Source: Acidobacteriota bacterium (GTDB taxonomy: Bacteria; Acidobacteriota; Vicinamibacteria; Vicinamibacterales; UBA2999). Taken from it: a DNA stretch of 39,396 nucleotides. The position numbers and the translations under genes are program-made. Where the stretch lies: NCBI GenBank assembly GCA_016789705.1, contig JAEUQR010000146.1:1-39396 (forward strand), written 5' to 3'. Numbering within the stretch: the stretch's first letter is position 1; the number at the start of each line of letters is the position of its first letter. Under the pieces are notes generated by a model. It saw nothing but the letters and a program-made list of their open reading frames with translations. It ran no database searches and was not told the origin of the DNA. Below, piece by piece: positions 7,983-15,013 of this stretch.

Positions 7983-9410
7983 TTACATCAGCGGTGCGCG
8001 AATGCCTCGACCCGGTCGCGCCTCCGTGAGGCGGCCGCCGTCGACGACGAATTGACCGCCGACGATCACATACGGAATTCCGGCCGACGGCAGCGTCGCA
8101 TCCTCGTAGGTGGCACGATCGATCACGGTGGCGGGGTCGAACACCGTGAAGTCTGCATCGACCCCGACTTTCACCCGGCCCTTGCCAGACATCGCCGGTA
8201 CGCGGCCCTCGAGGCGCCGCGCCGGCATGATCGTCATGCGCGCGAGCGCCTCCATGAGCGGCAGCGCGTGTTCTTCGCGCACGTACATGCCGAGCACCTT
8301 GGCGAACGTGCCAGAGGTCCGCGGGTGGCCCTTGCCGTTCTCGATGAAGCCGTCGCTCGCGATCATGGAGAGCGGACTCACGATGGCGGCCTTCGTCTGC
8401 GCCTCGCTGCGCCCGTGGATGATGATCGTGCCTCCGGCGGCGCGCGCGGCTTCGAAGGTCGTTCTCGTCAGCCGCTCGCCGGTGCGCACGAGCTGATGCA
8501 GCGCGAACTTCTCGGCGGGCCACGTCTTCCAGTCGTCGAAGAGCGCCGACTGGATCTCCGTCATGCCGGCACCGTAGGGATAGGCCTCGGTGGTCACGTC
8601 CTGTCCGGCATCACGCGCCGCCTGGATCGCGGCGAGGAACTGGTCGATCTGGTCGCCGGCCACGGAGTTGACGTGCACGATGTGCAGGCGCGCGCCGGCA
8701 CTCTTCGCCGCGGCGACCGTCTCCTGGAGCCCGGTGATGTCGCCGCGCATGTGAATGTGCGCCGAGGCATTGCCGGCGGCGGCCACGCGGAACATGCGCT
8801 CGAACTCCGACATCGGCGCGCCGGGCGTGTAGGCGCTGCCGAATCCCACCGCGACGGCGCCCTGCGCCAGGCCCTGGCGGATCGAGGCCTCCATCTGCTG
8901 GAGCTGCGCCTCGGTCGCCACCGCGCTCGCGCCCACTCCCGAGGGCATGAGCCCCGCCCCGGGGTCGCCGAGCGCCTTCTTGCGCGCCGGGATGTGGCCG
9001 GCGGCCACGCCGAAGTTCACGCGCTGCCCGGCCTTGCGTGCCTCGTACCAGCCGGCGACGTCATCGGTGCCCACTTCGAGCTCGAAGGCCGAGGTGACGC
9101 CGTCGCGCACCATCATTGCGTAGGAGTCGTCCTGCTGCCCGTGCTCGTGCAGGTCGATGAACCCCGGCGCCACGACGTGGTTCGTCGCGTCCACGACGCG
9201 CGTGCCCTGGAGCGGCGTCTCGGAAATCGCCTCGATGCGGCCGCCGCGCACGCCCACGTGGCGCACGGCGTCGAGGCCCGACTCCGGGTCCATCACCCGC
9301 CCGTTGGCGATGACGAGATCATAGGTCGGCTCCGGCGGGGCCGCCGGCGCACACGCCGCGAGCGCGAGCGTCCAGGCGAGCGCGGCGGCGGCGCGCCCGT
9401 TACTTCGCAC
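7983..9410 (-). CDS. D-aminoacylase/N-acyl-D-amino-acid deacylase family amidohydrolase, lipoprotein
   Basis: 475 residues from GTG 9410. The N-terminus has a hydrophobic stretch ending in the lipobox LAAC (Cys20), so the mature enzyme is probably a lipid-anchored periplasmic protein. Amidohydrolase features: DLVIANGRVMDP opening, metal ligands in GFIDLHEHG (His88, His90), later histidines in ASAHIHMRGD and LHIVHVNSV, and the closing VDADFTVFDP typical of urease-superfamily sandwich domains. The classical D-aminoacylases have a metal-bridging Cys in GVTT..GNCG; here the matching segment reads GVTSAFELEVG, so a Glu may substitute. The family removes acyl groups from N-acyl-D-amino acids. The GTG lies inside the end of the M20 peptidase gene, an overlap that implies translational coupling. 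A longer frame upstream of the GTG is just the peptidase gene read out of frame. Confidence 0.88.
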   Translation of the reverse strand: MRSNGRAAAALAWTLALAACAPAAPPEPTYDLVIANGRVMDPESGLDAVRHVGVRGGRIEAISETPLQGTRVVDATNHVVAPGFIDLHEHGQQDDSYAMMVRDGVTSAFELEVGTDDVAGWYEARKAGQRVNFGVAAGHIPARKKALGDPGAGLMPSGVGASAVATEAQLQQMEASIRQGLAQGAVAVGFGSAYTPGAPMSEFERMFRVAAAGNASAHIHMRGDITGLQETVAAAKSAGARLHIVHVNSVAGDQIDQFLAAIQAARDAGQDVTTEAYPYGAGMTEIQSALFDDWKTWPAEKFALHQLVRTGERLTRTTFEAARAAGGTIIIHGRSEAQTKAAIVSPLSMIASDGFIENGKGHPRTSGTFAKVLGMYVREEHALPLMEALARMTIMPARRLEGRVPAMSGKGRVKVGVDADFTVFDPATVIDRATYEDATLPSAGIPYVIVGGQFVVDGGRLTEARPGRGIRAPLM

Positions 9411-10809
9411 GCGCCAGCTCCATGACGACGTCGAACTGGAAACGCACGAAACGATGCAGTTCCTCGAGAAGGATGCGTTCCTGATCGCTGTGCGCGCTGA
9501 AGCCCTTCTGCCCGTCTTCGCTGTCGAGCGCCGGGCCGATGCCGTAACACTGCGGGCCCTTGGCGCGGATGTTCGACATGTCGGTGGCACCGGTGCCCAT
9601 CGTGGGCAGCGTGACGGTGTCGTAGTGTTTCTTCGTCTGCGCTTCGATGACGGCGAACGCCTCGGTGTTCAGGCGCGAGCCGCCGGCCGGGCGATACCGG
9701 TCACGCGCCCAGCGCACTTCGACCTTCGGGTCGTTGATGACCTTGCGCACCATGTCGAGGAACGTGTCCTGATCTTCGTCCGGGTGGAGGCGCACGTCGA
9801 ACGTCGCCTTCGCTTCCGACGGAATGACGTTGTAGCGGAAGCCGGTCGACATGATGGTCGGCACGAGCGACGTGTGCGTCATCGACCAGTGCTGCGGTTC
9901 GTTCACGAGCATCCAGTCTGCGGCCGGGCCGTGCACCTTCGGGTCGGGATTGAGCAGGTCGCGATACCTCTGCGCGACGGCCGGTTCGACCATCGTCGTC
10001 AGGCGCTTGAAATACGAGGCGGTGGTTTCGTTGAGGCGCAGCGGCGGTTTCCACGCCCCCACCTTGCCGACCGCCGCGGCCACGCCGAGCACGGCGCTGT
10101 TCTGGTTCGGCACCGAGCCGTGACCGGCCGGGCCGGTGACGACGATCTCGACCGGACGCGGTTCCTTCTCGGTGGTGCCGACGTTCGCCTGCACGACCTT
10201 GCCGCCCCGGCGCACGACACCGCCGCCCTCGGCGAGGCAGAACTCGGCGTCGATGGCGTCGAAGTGCTGGTCGGCCATGAACTGCGCGCCGACGTCGGGC
10301 GCCCCTTCCTCACCGGCCTCGGCGAGCAGGATCACGTCGCGGTCGAGGGCTGCCTTCGTGCGGTGGAGCTGCAGGACGAGCATCAGCCCGGCGACCAGGT
10401 TGTCCTTGTCGTCGACGGTGCCGCGGCCGTAGACGTAGCCGCCGTCGACGGTGGCGCCGAAGGGCGGAAACGTCCACTTCTTCGGGTCCACGGTGACGAC
10501 GTCCGTGTGCCCCATCACGAGGACCGGTTTCTTCTTCCCGTTGCCCCTGATGCGCACGACGAGATTCGGACGCTGCGGGTCTTTCGCGAAGACCTGATAC
10601 GGGATGCCTTCGGCATCGAGCACCTGCTTCAGGTACTCGACGGCGCGGATCTCGTTGCCCGGCGGGCTGCTGGTGTCCTGGCGCAGCAGCGCCTGGAAAT
10701 GTTTCAGCGTCTCGGCCTCGAAGGCAGCGGTGCCGGGACCGCTCTGCGCGTGCGGCAGGGCGGCGGCGCCGAGGATGGCGAAGGCGGCGAGCGTCAGGCG
10801 TCGGAACAT
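9400..10809 (-). CDS. Secreted M20-family metallopeptidase/deacetylase
   Basis: 469 residues with a Sec signal peptide (MFRRLTLAAFAILGAAALPHAQ). M20 signature: GHTDVVTVD with His101 and Asp103, GRGTVDDKDN with the bridging Asp, and AEAGEEG with the general-base and metal-ligand glutamates; a dimerisation lid domain lies between about 215 and 330. M20 enzymes hydrolyse dipeptides, tripeptides or N-acylated amino acids using two zinc ions. The gene is overlapped at its 3-prime end by the D-aminoacylase start, so the two probably work on the same pool of peptide or acyl-amino-acid substrates outside the cytoplasm. It follows the PAP2-type gene by 52 bases and may have its own promoter (TAACAT six bases before the ATG). 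Confidence 0.93.
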   Translation of the reverse strand: MFRRLTLAAFAILGAAALPHAQSGPGTAAFEAETLKHFQALLRQDTSSPPGNEIRAVEYLKQVLDAEGIPYQVFAKDPQRPNLVVRIRGNGKKKPVLVMGHTDVVTVDPKKWTFPPFGATVDGGYVYGRGTVDDKDNLVAGLMLVLQLHRTKAALDRDVILLAEAGEEGAPDVGAQFMADQHFDAIDAEFCLAEGGGVVRRGGKVVQANVGTTEKEPRPVEIVVTGPAGHGSVPNQNSAVLGVAAAVGKVGAWKPPLRLNETTASYFKRLTTMVEPAVAQRYRDLLNPDPKVHGPAADWMLVNEPQHWSMTHTSLVPTIMSTGFRYNVIPSEAKATFDVRLHPDEDQDTFLDMVRKVINDPKVEVRWARDRYRPAGGSRLNTEAFAVIEAQTKKHYDTVTLPTMGTGATDMSNIRAKGPQCYGIGPALDSEDGQKGFSAHSDQERILLEELHRFVRFQFDVVMELARAK

Positions 10810-10815
10810 GCCGTC

Positions 10816-10821
10816 ATGTTA
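10816..10821 (-). promoter_or_regulatory. Candidate -10 element giving a leaderless M20 peptidase message
   Basis: On the minus strand TAACAT is followed by six bases and then the ATG of the peptidase gene. No -35 match is seen upstream. The placement would put the transcription start at the ATG. Confidence 0.3.
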
Positions 10822-10861
10822 CACGCGGCGCGGCTCACGGGCGGGGCTGGCCGCCGGGCCG

Positions 10862-11800
10862 TCAGGCGGCGGCGCCGGCGCCGCGGGCCAGCCACCAGCG
10901 TTCGAACCGCGGCGTCACCCAGAGCACCCACGGCACGAGCGCCGCCCCGGCCAGGAGATCCACCACCCAGTGGTGCCGCAGGTAGACGGTGGAGACGAGC
11001 AGCGGGATGACGAACGCCAGGAGCACCGGAAAATAGCCGCGCAGATAACGCCAACTGTAGGCGAGGCTCAGGCAACTCACGCCCGCATGCAGGCTCGGAA
11101 AGGCCGCCCGCGCTGCGTGGTTCGGCATCATCTCGATGAGCGCCTGCTGGAAGTTCGTGATGGCGCCGCCGCGCAGCGTGACCGAGAACAGGCCGAGCGA
11201 TTCGAAGTAGAGACGCGGCGGGGCCGCCGGAAAGACCACGTAGAGCACGTAGCCCGAGTAGAAGCAGATGATCGTGCCGAGCAGCACCTGACGGGCCTCG
11301 GTGTAGCGCCGCTTCACCCACAGCAGGATGACGACCGACGGCGCCACCACGTAGAAGTTGGCGTAGAACAGATTGAAGAATTCGGTGCGCTCGCGCGTGA
11401 TGTACTGCTCGGCCCACACGACCGGCTGCCCGCCGAACAACCAGTCCTCCGCCGCCGCGAGATGCTGGTGGATGTCGTTCGGATTCACGAACCGCACGGT
11501 GTCGTGCAGGTTGGTGTAGACGGCGATGCACATGATGAACGGCAGCGCCATGCGGAAGAACTCGGCGAGGCGGCGCGCGCGCGAGGCCGACGGCGCGCGG
11601 TGCAGCCAGCGGTGGATCCAGACGACCACGATCGCCAGCACCACCACGGCACCGAGGCGCGCGAGGCCGCCTTCAATCCGCCGCGAGCTGATGCCGCTCG
11701 CGGCGAGCTGGAGATTGGCGTAGACGGTGACGATCGCCGACGCGACGAAGCCGAAGACGAGCAGCCCTTCTTCGGGCCGCAGCCGCCAGAGCCGGTGCAT
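10862..11800 (-). CDS. PAP2/Aur1-type membrane phosphotransferase (inositol phosphorylceramide synthase-like)
   Basis: 312 residues with about eight hydrophobic helices. The catalytic PAP2 motifs are present: AFPSLHAG with His238 (residues 235-240), and TVYLRHHWVVDLLAG with His276/His277 and Asp281. The FPSLHA and long-helix layout fits the Aur1/Ipt1-like branch (PAP2_3), which in eukaryotes and some bacteria transfers a phospho-head group to ceramide or diacylglycerol, rather than simple phosphatases that begin with KxxxxxxRP. Here a weak first motif is seen as VFPAAPPRLYFE, where the PPR resembles the P..P.R pattern of that branch. Substrate unknown. It sits 20 bases after the helicase gene in the same run. 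Confidence 0.8.
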   Translation of the reverse strand: MHRLWRLRPEEGLLVFGFVASAIVTVYANLQLAASGISSRRIEGGLARLGAVVVLAIVVVWIHRWLHRAPSASRARRLAEFFRMALPFIMCIAVYTNLHDTVRFVNPNDIHQHLAAAEDWLFGGQPVVWAEQYITRERTEFFNLFYANFYVVAPSVVILLWVKRRYTEARQVLLGTIICFYSGYVLYVVFPAAPPRLYFESLGLFSVTLRGGAITNFQQALIEMMPNHAARAAFPSLHAGVSCLSLAYSWRYLRGYFPVLLAFVIPLLVSTVYLRHHWVVDLLAGAALVPWVLWVTPRFERWWLARGAGAAA

Positions 11801-11820
11801 CGCGCAAGAGTACTACGGCG

Positions 11821-13134
11821 CTAGCGCCAGGTCGCGGCGCGCGGCGCGCCGCCGGGCCGGCGCGGCCCGCTGCGGTGCCCGTGCGGACGCCCGCCGCCCG
11901 GACGCGACGGCGCGCCACGGTGCGGGCCATGGCCCTTCGCCCCGCGGGCCGCGTCGTGCGGCCGCGGCGCCGCGTGGGCCTGCGGGCTGCGGTGCGCGAC
12001 CGGCGACGGCGTGAAGTCGGGCAGCACGGCGCGTTCGATCGGCGACGGCAGCAGCTTCTGGATGTCGTGCAGCAGGGCGCGTTCGGCCGTCGTGGCAAGC
12101 GAGATCGCCTCGCCGTCCTGGCCGGCGCGGCCGGTGCGGCCGACGCGGTGGATGTAGTCCTGCGCCACGAGCGGCAGGTCGAAGTTGACGACGAGCGGCA
12201 GCTTCTCGATGTCGAGCCCGCGCGCGGCGACGTCGGTCGCGACGAGCACCGAGACCTGGCCGGACTTGAAGTCGGCGAGCGCCCGCTTGCGGGCGCCCTG
12301 CTGCTTGTCGCCGTGGATGACCGCGGTGCGCAGGCCGGCGCCTTCGAGGAAACGGCCGACGCGGTCAGAGCCGTGCTTGGTGCGGCAGAAGACCAGCGTC
12401 TGGCGCACCGGGCCCGAGGTGAGGATGTGCGCGAGCACGTCGCGCTTCTGCTCCTGCGGCACGGCGAACACACGGTGCACGACGGTGGCCGCCACGACGT
12501 GCTCCGGCGCCACGTCGATCCGCACCGGATCCGTCGTGAAGGCGCGGGCCACCGCCACGATCTCCTTCGAGAACGTGGCCGAGAGCAGCAGCGTCTGACG
12601 GCTGGCCGGCACGAGGCTCATGACGCGCTTGAGCGGCGGCAGAAAGCCCATGTCGAGCATGCGGTCGGCTTCGTCGAGGGTGACGATTTCGATCGTCCGC
12701 AGGTCGATGGTCTTGCGATCGAGGTGGTCGATGAGACGGCCGGGGGTGGCGACGACGATGTCGACGCCGCGGCGCAGCGTGCGCACCTGCGGCATGATGG
12801 GCTCGCCGCCCACCATCGTCATGACACGCAGGCGCGTGCCCTGCGCCAGCTCGAAGAGCGAGTCCTTGACCTGCAGCGCCAGTTCGCGCGTCGGCACGAG
12901 CACGAGGCCACGCGGGGCGATGCCCTGCCCGTGGCCCACGGCGGCGAGACGGTCGATCATCGGCAGCCCGAATGCCGCCGTCTTGCCGGTGCCGGTCTGG
13001 GCACGGGCGAGGATGTCGCGGCCCTGGAGAGCGGCCGGAATGGTCTGCGCCTGCACGGGCGTGGGCGTGTCGTAGCCCAGGCGGGCCAGCGGGCTGATGG
13101 TGCGGGGCGACAGCCCCAGAGCGGTGAACGGCAT
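11821..13134 (-). CDS. DEAD-box ATP-dependent RNA helicase, RhlE type
   Basis: 437 residues. All helicase motifs are visible: F and Q motif near the start (FTALGLSPRTISPLARLGYDTPTPVQAQTIP region), Walker A AQTGTGKT, PTRELALQV, VVATPGRL, DEAD in LDEADRMLDMGF, SAT in LLLSATF, and in the second RecA domain DVAARGLDIEK and HRVGRTGRAG. After about residue 370 comes a basic, His/Arg/Gly/Pro-rich tail that would be an RNA-binding tail. Proteins of this class unwind RNA in ribosome assembly, mRNA decay or cold adaptation. The gene begins 29 bases after the rpoZ stop, so both could share a transcript. A possible ribosome site AGGAG is 13 bases from the ATG. Confidence 0.94.
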   Translation of the reverse strand: MPFTALGLSPRTISPLARLGYDTPTPVQAQTIPAALQGRDILARAQTGTGKTAAFGLPMIDRLAAVGHGQGIAPRGLVLVPTRELALQVKDSLFELAQGTRLRVMTMVGGEPIMPQVRTLRRGVDIVVATPGRLIDHLDRKTIDLRTIEIVTLDEADRMLDMGFLPPLKRVMSLVPASRQTLLLSATFSKEIVAVARAFTTDPVRIDVAPEHVVAATVVHRVFAVPQEQKRDVLAHILTSGPVRQTLVFCRTKHGSDRVGRFLEGAGLRTAVIHGDKQQGARKRALADFKSGQVSVLVATDVAARGLDIEKLPLVVNFDLPLVAQDYIHRVGRTGRAGQDGEAISLATTAERALLHDIQKLLPSPIERAVLPDFTPSPVAHRSPQAHAAPRPHDAARGAKGHGPHRGAPSRPGGGRPHGHRSGPRRPGGAPRAATWR

Positions 13135-13163
13135 TGCTTTAACAGACTCCTGAAGGACGCACC

Positions 13164-13358
13164 CTAGGCCACCGGCTTGTCGTTCGGCGGCGCGGGCTCG
13201 CGTCTGACCATCCCCGTCGCCACTTCGGCGCGGGCGGTGGTCGTATGGCGGTGTCCGGCCGGCACCCGGGGGGTGCAGCCGCGGACGAGCTGGATGGCGC
13301 GAAGTGAGCTGACCACGACGAACTCGAAGGCGGCCATGTGGTCGGGGCGATCAATCAC
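13164..13358 (-). CDS. rpoZ: RNA polymerase omega subunit
   Basis: A small gene of 64 codons starting at GTG 13358. The protein contains FEFVVVSSLRAIQLVRGCTP followed by a TTTARAEV segment and a basic VRRE stretch. This matches the omega core, whose hallmark is FEFVVVAxLRAxQLxxGCxPRV followed by KxTTxAxxEV. Omega wraps the C-terminal tail of beta-prime and helps polymerase assembly. A GGAG ribosome site stands eight bases before the GTG, supporting this start; the ATG at 13337 would remove only seven residues. It is followed after 29 bases by the helicase. The usual neighbours gmk and coaBC are absent from this window, so this could be either the sole copy in a rearranged place or a paralogue. 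Confidence 0.8.
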   Translation of the reverse strand: MIDRPDHMAAFEFVVVSSLRAIQLVRGCTPRVPAGHRHTTTARAEVATGMVRREPAPPNDKPVA

Positions 13359-13490
13359 GTCGCACGCTCCAATGCCGCAACGCGAGCCGGCGGCGGGGAC
13401 GGACCTGTCTCCGGGCCGGGCTCGGACAAACTCGTTGCTTTGGGGCATAAGCGCGTCCGCGGCGGGAGCGCTCAAAGAAGCGAGGCTCCA

Positions 13491-13505
13491 AGTATAGCGT
13501 AGACT
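13491..13505. promoter_or_regulatory. Back-to-back -10-like elements between rpoZ and the FMN-binding gene
   Basis: The 198-base gap between these divergent genes holds AGTATAGCGTAGACT. The minus strand reads TATACT (13496-13491), close to the sigma-70 consensus and pointing at rpoZ; the plus strand reads TAGACT (13500-13505), pointing at the FMN-binding operon. No good -35 boxes were found for either. Apart from this the gap shows no gene. Confidence 0.3.
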
Positions 13506-13556
13506 GTTGCTCCGGCGCCGGCTCCAGGCGCCCGAAGCACCTCGAGGAGACGGCGC

Positions 13557-14108
13557 GTGGCGAAGTGGACACGGATGTCGGGGGCGGTAGTGGCCATCGT
13601 GGCCGCCGCGGGGATCGCGGTACTGGCCGCGGACCGGATCTTCACCAATCCCAAGCCGCAGGCCCACCTGCGGGCCCTGTTCCCGAAGGCGGCCGCCTTC
13701 TCGGCACTGGAGGGGACGCCGCTGCACTTCAAGGCCTACGCGGCCGACCCGAAGACCACGCCGAACCCGCCGCTGCTCGGGTATGCCTTCTGGACGACCG
13801 ACGTCGTGCCGGCCGAGTACGGCTACCACGGCCCGATCCACGTCCTCGTCGGCATGGATCTCACCGGCATCCTCACCGGCGCCATCGTCGACTACGACTC
13901 GGAGCCCTACGGCTACTTCTCGGTGCAGCCGCCCGAGTTCAGCGCCCAGTTCACCGGCAAGAGCATCCGCCAGCCCTTCAAGGTAGGCGGTGACGTGCAT
14001 GCCGTGTCGCGCGCCACGATCTCGGTCTCGAGCGCCACGCGCGCCATCCGCGACAGCGCCCGCATCATGGCCAAGGCGTTCCTGAACCCGGCCAACCTCA
14101 AGCCGTGA
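13557..14108 (+). CDS. Membrane-anchored FMN-binding domain protein (NosR/RnfG-like)
   Basis: 183 residues from GTG, with GAGGAGA six bases upstream. Residues 7-25 form one hydrophobic anchor with the remainder outside the cytoplasm. The C-terminal part (about 65-172) fits the FMN-binding domain (PF04205 type) found in RnfG, NqrC and NosR, whose FMN is attached to a Thr in a D-x-x-[ST]-G-A-T motif. Here the motif is HAVSRAT with Thr154 as the candidate acceptor; His148 and Arg152 replace the usual Asp and Gly, so the modification is likely but not certain. The stop overlaps the start of the polyferredoxin gene by four bases and ApbE, the flavin transferase, lies just beyond. The pair corresponds to a NosR split into two chains. 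Confidence 0.85.
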   Translation: MAKWTRMSGAVVAIVAAAGIAVLAADRIFTNPKPQAHLRALFPKAAAFSALEGTPLHFKAYAADPKTTPNPPLLGYAFWTTDVVPAEYGYHGPIHVLVGMDLTGILTGAIVDYDSEPYGYFSVQPPEFSAQFTGKSIRQPFKVGGDVHAVSRATISVSSATRAIRDSARIMAKAFLNPANLKP

Positions 14109-14998
14109 TCCAGCCGGACGATCCCTGGGGCTTCGAGGAGGAGCCCGTCGAGACCTGGAACGACCTGCTGTCGGCCCAGGCCGTCGACATCCTCCCGCTC
14201 ATCGCCTTCCTGCTGCTCGCCTGGGTCAGCTTCCACCGGAAGAGCGTGCGGCTGAAGTACGTGACGCTGGCCGTTTCCGTGCTCTACATGGGGTTCGCCA
14301 AGAGCAACCTGCTCTCGATCACCGACGTGTTCCGCGTGGTCGACTGGAGCTTCCCGCCCTTCAAGCACAACATCGCCTGGTACGTCTTCGCCGGGTTCAC
14401 GGTGGTCTCGACGGTGCTCTGGGGCCGCTTCTACTGCGGCCGCGTCTGCGCCTACGGCGCCTTCACGCAGCTCATGGACGCCGTCCTGCCCTCGTCGTGG
14501 CGCGTGGACGTGCCGAAGGGCCTCGAGAAACGCGCCGGCTACATCAAGTTCGGGATCCTGGCGACGGTGCTCACCTACTACGCGGTGACGCACAACACGA
14601 TGGTCTACCGCTACGTCGAGCCGTTCTGGATGTTCGGCCGCTCCGAGTCGTCGGTGCTGCTCTGGGCGATGCTCGGCATGCTGCTCGCCGCCACGGTGTT
14701 CGTGCGCAATCTCTACTGCCGCTTCCTGTGTCCGCTCGGCGCGACGCTCGGCGTCATCTCGTTCCTCACCGTCTTCAGGATCAAGCGCTGGTCCGAGTGC
14801 AAGACCTGCAAGATCTGCGAGAAGACCTGTGAGTGGGGCGCCATCGAAGGCCCGCGGATCATCCAGACCGAATGCGTGCGCTGCGACGACTGCGAACGGG
14901 TCTACGCCGACGAGGCGAAGTGCCCGCACTGGCGCATCCTCGACTACAAGAAGCGCCGCGCCGGCGGCGCCATTCCGCTCACGCCCGTCAGGGGCTAG
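14105..14998 (+). CDS. NosR/NapH-like membrane polyferredoxin (4Fe-4S)
   Basis: 297 residues from GTG (GTGA overlap with the previous stop). About five to six transmembrane segments carry the cysteine motifs of the NosR/NapH/CcoG family: YCGRVCAYGAF (Cys111, Cys115) and CRFLCPLGA (Cys205, Cys209). A C-terminal ferredoxin domain has one canonical 4Fe-4S motif, CxxCxxCxxxC at 232, 235, 238 and 242, and a second looser one at 257, 260, 263 and 273 (CxxCxxC, then nine residues, then C). The family passes electrons from the quinone pool or cytoplasm across the membrane to flavin proteins on the outer side. Coupled to the FMN-binding protein; together they should form an electron-transfer unit. No nos, nap or nir reductase genes are present in the window. 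Confidence 0.9.
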   Translation: MIQPDDPWGFEEEPVETWNDLLSAQAVDILPLIAFLLLAWVSFHRKSVRLKYVTLAVSVLYMGFAKSNLLSITDVFRVVDWSFPPFKHNIAWYVFAGFTVVSTVLWGRFYCGRVCAYGAFTQLMDAVLPSSWRVDVPKGLEKRAGYIKFGILATVLTYYAVTHNTMVYRYVEPFWMFGRSESSVLLWAMLGMLLAATVFVRNLYCRFLCPLGATLGVISFLTVFRIKRWSECKTCKICEKTCEWGAIEGPRIIQTECVRCDDCERVYADEAKCPHWRILDYKKRRAGGAIPLTPVRG

Positions 14999-15013
14999 GC
15001 CCTTCGCGCCCCT
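14990..15013. terminator. Hairpin between polyferredoxin and apbE (convergent)
   Basis: AGGGGC (14990-14995) pairs with GCCCCT (15008-15013) around a 12-base loop, overlapping the ends of both convergent genes. No T-run follows. Confidence 0.35.

Noticed and set aside
13359..14000. Upstream extension of the omega-subunit frame to a 278-residue protein
   Set aside because: The extension is antisense to the FMN-binding gene and unlike any omega; GGAG plus GTG at 13358 gives the correct size.
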